DNA from: an uncultured Puniceicoccaceae bacterium
GTDB lineage: Bacteria > Verrucomicrobiota > Verrucomicrobiia > Opitutales > Coraliomargaritaceae
Assembly: GCA_905479975.1 (NCBI GenBank)
Contig: CAJQOS010000117.1
Span: 1 to 33,782 of the forward strand
Direction of reading: 5' to 3'
Length of the DNA: 33,782 nt
The notes below the pieces were generated by a model, which was not told the origin of the DNA, did no database searches, and was given only the letters and a program-made list of their open reading frames with translations. Below, piece by piece: positions 31,550-33,782 of the stretch. Made by a program: the position numbers and the translations under genes. Within the stretch, counting starts at the first letter, position 1. Every line of letters begins with the position of its first letter.

Positions 31550-32230
31550 ATGGCGAAAAGCAGCAAAGGCAGATTAATCGGCACACTCATGGCACTGGCC
31601 GCATTGGTCACGGCAGGGATGTTGGGCATGACGTTTTATCACTCGACTGCGAGTATCCACGAACTGCTCACGGAGAACCACGAGCTCAATAAAGCCGTTC
31701 GCAACCTCACCCAAGAAGAGCAGATAGGCTATGCGACCCTGCAATCGCAGTCGAAAAATGAACTGGGAGAGCTTCAAAGCGTCGTGCGCTTTGTGCAAAC
31801 CGCAGCCGACGATCCCAAAATGATCGTCTCCGAGCAGCTCTTCACCATCAAAGGCGACATCGTCCACTTCGATGCCTTGATCGTCAAATTCACTAACGAA
31901 TACGTAAAAGACGGATCCGAGCGCGCCCTCTATCTCTGGCGACGTATCTATGGCGAAACCACCACGCCGGCCGATGGCGAAGCGATCGAGATCGCAGGCA
32001 CCGCCCCCGAGCGCTACTACTCGATCACCGAGTCCCTGCATCTCCAGAATCGAGACATCTTCTGGGAAGCCATCTGGGATCTCGCTAACGACACAACACG
32101 CCTCAACGACTACGGCGTGCAAGCCGTGTTTGGCAATGCGATCTATACACGGCTAGAACCCGGCAAAGTTTACTTATTTAAAATCAGCACGACTGGGCAG
32201 ATCTACCCCGAGACGGTGAATACGTATTAG
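31550..32230 (+). CDS. Membrane-anchored protein with coiled coil, unknown function
   Basis: This 226-residue protein has one N-terminal hydrophobic helix (residues 9-29, IGTLMALAALVTAGMLGMTF) and then a helical region (SIHELLTENHELNKAVRNLT, about 35-70) that looks like a coiled coil. The C-terminal part (about 95-225) is mixed alpha/beta with FTIKGDIVHFDALIVKF and LEPGKVYLFKIST. It is probably exposed in the periplasm. I do not recognise a family. It lies 70 bases after terC in the same direction. Confidence 0.7.
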   Translation: MAKSSKGRLIGTLMALAALVTAGMLGMTFYHSTASIHELLTENHELNKAVRNLTQEEQIGYATLQSQSKNELGELQSVVRFVQTAADDPKMIVSEQLFTIKGDIVHFDALIVKFTNEYVKDGSERALYLWRRIYGETTTPADGEAIEIAGTAPERYYSITESLHLQNRDIFWEAIWDLANDTTRLNDYGVQAVFGNAIYTRLEPGKVYLFKISTTGQIYPETVNTY

Positions 32231-32306
32231 TCGATTTCAGATCACTAAGAGCTATCCCGCGGCAATCCGTCTTGCGAAATGCCAAGAGAGCACCTAACTT
32301 TTCGAC

Positions 32307-32774
32307 ATGAGATCCTCACTCCGCGCACTCGCCCTCTTCTCCTTCATTGCAGCACTCGGGTTGAGTGGCTGCGCGACACTCGATAAAGACCACGAAAACC
32401 CAAAGGTCGATGTCGTTGGTATTAGTAAGAGCGAGACCGGTAGCAGCGCACTGCAATTTACTATCCAACTGCGGATTGTGAATCCCAACGCTGAGCCGAT
32501 CAACCTCAGCGGACTCTACTATGAACTCAGCCTAGAAGGCATCGAAGTCGTGACTGGCACCGCAAAAGATCTGCCGACGATTGAAGGCTACAGTGAAGAA
32601 GTTGTCTCGGTCAGCGCTGCGGCGAGCTTGTTTAGTAGCGCACGCCTGATCCAAAAGCTCATCAATGAGCCACAAGACATGCTCGACTACGAATTGAAGG
32701 CAAAGCTCGGCACGACGTCCAAATGGATGCCGTCCACGACCGTTGTTGAAACCGGCGAAATTTCGCTGCAGTAA
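32307..32774 (+). CDS. LEA14-like (WHy domain) lipoprotein
   Basis: This 155-residue protein has a lipoprotein signal peptide with lipobox LSGC, so Cys22 would carry the lipid. The mature part has the LEA14/WHy pattern (LQFTIQLRIVNPNAEPINLS, then LYYELSLEG). This is a beta-sandwich linked to desiccation or envelope stress. It is probably on the periplasmic side of a membrane. The neighbours are all envelope-like genes on the same strand. Confidence 0.85.
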   Translation: MRSSLRALALFSFIAALGLSGCATLDKDHENPKVDVVGISKSETGSSALQFTIQLRIVNPNAEPINLSGLYYELSLEGIEVVTGTAKDLPTIEGYSEEVVSVSAAASLFSSARLIQKLINEPQDMLDYELKAKLGTTSKWMPSTTVVETGEISLQ

Positions 32775-32853
32775 GCGACTTGAGACATTTTACTCTTTAG
32801 TGTTCAATCGAGATTTTTAATGACAGTCAGGCGAGATGCCTTAGGCTAGTGGC

Positions 32854-33213
32854 ATGATTACAAATGTTCACACTATCGTCCCTGAGGTTGCTGAAGATGT
32901 GCGCGGAGGCAACGGAACCGTCTATGCCCACAAATTATTGGATCTATTCCCCGGTAGCGCGATTAAGAGTGTCGGCGTCGTCCGACTCGAACCCGGCGCC
33001 AGCGTCGGTGCGCATTCGCATGATGGCGACGAAGACTTCTACTACTGCATCTCCGGCACCGGCATCGTCGTCGATAACGGCGTGGAGCATCCGTTCACGC
33101 CTGGCACGCTGCAAATTACCCGCGATGGCGAGACTCAAGCCATCCGCAATACCGGCGAGACCGAACTGATCTTCCTCGGTGCGTTGGTCGATACCCCGAC
33201 CGAGTTCAAATAG
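32854..33213 (+). CDS. Cupin domain protein
   Basis: This 119-residue single-cupin protein has the two metal-binding motifs: GAHSHDGDEDFYY (two His and a Glu-type ligand) and GVEHPFTPGTLQIT. It is small and cytosolic, with no signal peptide. Substrate and partner are unknown. It is the last plus-strand gene before a REP-type hairpin. Confidence 0.85.
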   Translation: MITNVHTIVPEVAEDVRGGNGTVYAHKLLDLFPGSAIKSVGVVRLEPGASVGAHSHDGDEDFYYCISGTGIVVDNGVEHPFTPGTLQITRDGETQAIRNTGETELIFLGALVDTPTEFK

Positions 33214-33257
33214 GACGGGCTCCCTGAGAGATTACGCTAAACAGATTACGTTGACGT

Positions 33258-33338
33258 AGGTGGCTTGCTTTAGCTGGCCACCCGCTTGGAGAAAATGTGA
33301 TCGATGGCCGTGTCGGTCGGCCACCTAAAGGAAGCCGA
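33258..33338. repeat. REP-like hairpin related to 6538-6631
   Basis: GGTGGCTTGCTTTAGCTGGC at 33258-33277 and the AGGAAGCCGAC-type arm ending 33338 pair imperfectly. It also has a local stem GGTGGC/GCCACC. The core GCTTTAGCTG is shared with the hairpin at 6538-6631. It lies between two convergent genes. Confidence 0.65.
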
Positions 33339-33354
33339 CTACAGCATTCTACAA

Positions 33355-33782
33355 CTAAATCGACAACTGTCGAATCGCCTCGTAAGTGGCGATCCCTGCC
33401 GAGGTCGATAGATTCAGCGAGCGTAGCTCGGTATTCTTATGGGGAATGGTTAAGCGTTGGCCTTCCAGTTCGGCATGGAGCCAGTCGGGTGCGCCATGTC
33501 CCTCGCTCCCGAACACGAGTCCGTCACCATCCGCGTAGTCGACATCCCAATACACATGGTCCGCTTTGGTGGTAAATAGCCAAAGTCGTTTAGGTGCAAA
33601 TTCACTCGCTTTGAATGCTTCCCAGTCATCATGATGATGCACGTCCAGCGAGTGCCAATAATCCATACCACTGCGCTTGAGGTGCTTATCCGTAATGGTA
33701 AAGCCGAGCGGATGGATCAAATGCAAGCGCGTCTCGGTAATAGCGCACAGGCGACCGATATTACCCGTATTTTGAGGGATCT
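33355..33782 (-). CDS. trmL: tRNA (cytidine/uridine-34-2'-O)-methyltransferase, 5'-truncated by the window
   Basis: The 142 residues seen are a SPOUT/TrmH-family enzyme. The frame runs past the right edge without a start, reading IPQNTGNIGRLCAITETRLH, so about 15 residues are missing. DGLVFGSEGHGAPDW and the C-terminal RSLNLSTSAGIATYEAIRQL form the trefoil knot that binds S-adenosylmethionine. This matches TrmL, which methylates the wobble ribose of tRNA-Leu in E. coli. Confidence 0.92.
   Translation of the reverse strand, partial: IPQNTGNIGRLCAITETRLHLIHPLGFTITDKHLKRSGMDYWHSLDVHHHDDWEAFKASEFAPKRLWLFTTKADHVYWDVDYADGDGLVFGSEGHGAPDWLHAELEGQRLTIPHKNTELRSLNLSTSAGIATYEAIRQLSI

Noticed and set aside
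33355..33726. Start of trmL at 33726
   Set aside because: The codon there is TTG, and the frame continues with family sequence to the window edge, so the gene is truncated, not short.

Overview
The window looks like a chromosomal segment of a Gram-negative, free-living bacterium, most likely a Verrucomicrobiota of the Opitutae (Puniceicoccales or Coraliomargarita-like). This placement is an inference. It rests on the style of the proteins (a secreted verrucomicrobial-type metzincin, a lexA, a PP_4765-type flavoprotein and a lepA-lepB pair), on weak or absent Shine-Dalgarno sequences at most starts, and on intergenic DNA full of small palindromes. It was not tested by any search. No rRNA, tRNA or CRISPR was seen.

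Region 1 (1-6140) is accessory metabolism. A transposase N-terminus enters at the left edge. Next comes a minus-strand block (flavodoxin-fold NAD(P)H oxidoreductase, NTF2-like protein, SDR, TetR regulator) with TetR-type inverted repeats in front of both the SDR and the tetR gene, which looks like a small redox or electrophile-response unit. A LysR gene diverges from a DMT/EamA exporter. A DoxX-pirin pair follows behind a promoter overlapped by a near-perfect 12-bp-arm inverted repeat.

Region 2 (6141-6824) is a gene-free repeat island: REP-like hairpins, a putative MITE with 18-bp inverted ends, and a second copy of a ~40-bp repeat that also flanks the edge transposase.

Region 3 (6825-12250) holds a GT4 glycosyltransferase overlapping an LpxH-like metallophosphoesterase, a stand-alone Cys/His-rich PAS protein, a small membrane protein, a possible 29-residue ORF with its own terminator, and a secreted leishmanolysin-type metzincin protease.

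Region 4 (12250-17295) is housekeeping: lexA with an almost leaderless promoter, a small membrane protein, rplU-rpmA with a bidirectional terminator, and a fur-like/TPR/priA run.

Region 5 (17296-27754) mixes defence or toxin-antitoxin-like modules with housekeeping genes. It has a HipB-HipA pair whose HipA has lost its catalytic residues, malQ, a Phd-type antitoxin with a zeta/COG4185-type kinase and a tandem operator, a BaiN/HI0933-like flavoprotein, the lepA-lepB operon, and an overlapping pair of a DUF6036-like nucleotidyltransferase and an unknown partner.

Region 6 (27797-33782) carries fabD, metF, a DUF971 protein, a TerC-family membrane protein, a membrane-anchored unknown protein, a LEA14-like lipoprotein, a cupin, a REP hairpin related to the one in region 2, and a 5'-truncated trmL at the right edge.

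The most interesting points are the HipA pseudokinase, the Phd/COG4185 module with direct-repeat operator and coupled mini-ORF, the nucleotidyltransferase pair, the near-leaderless lexA promoter, and degenerate short-word arrays in several intergenic spacers.
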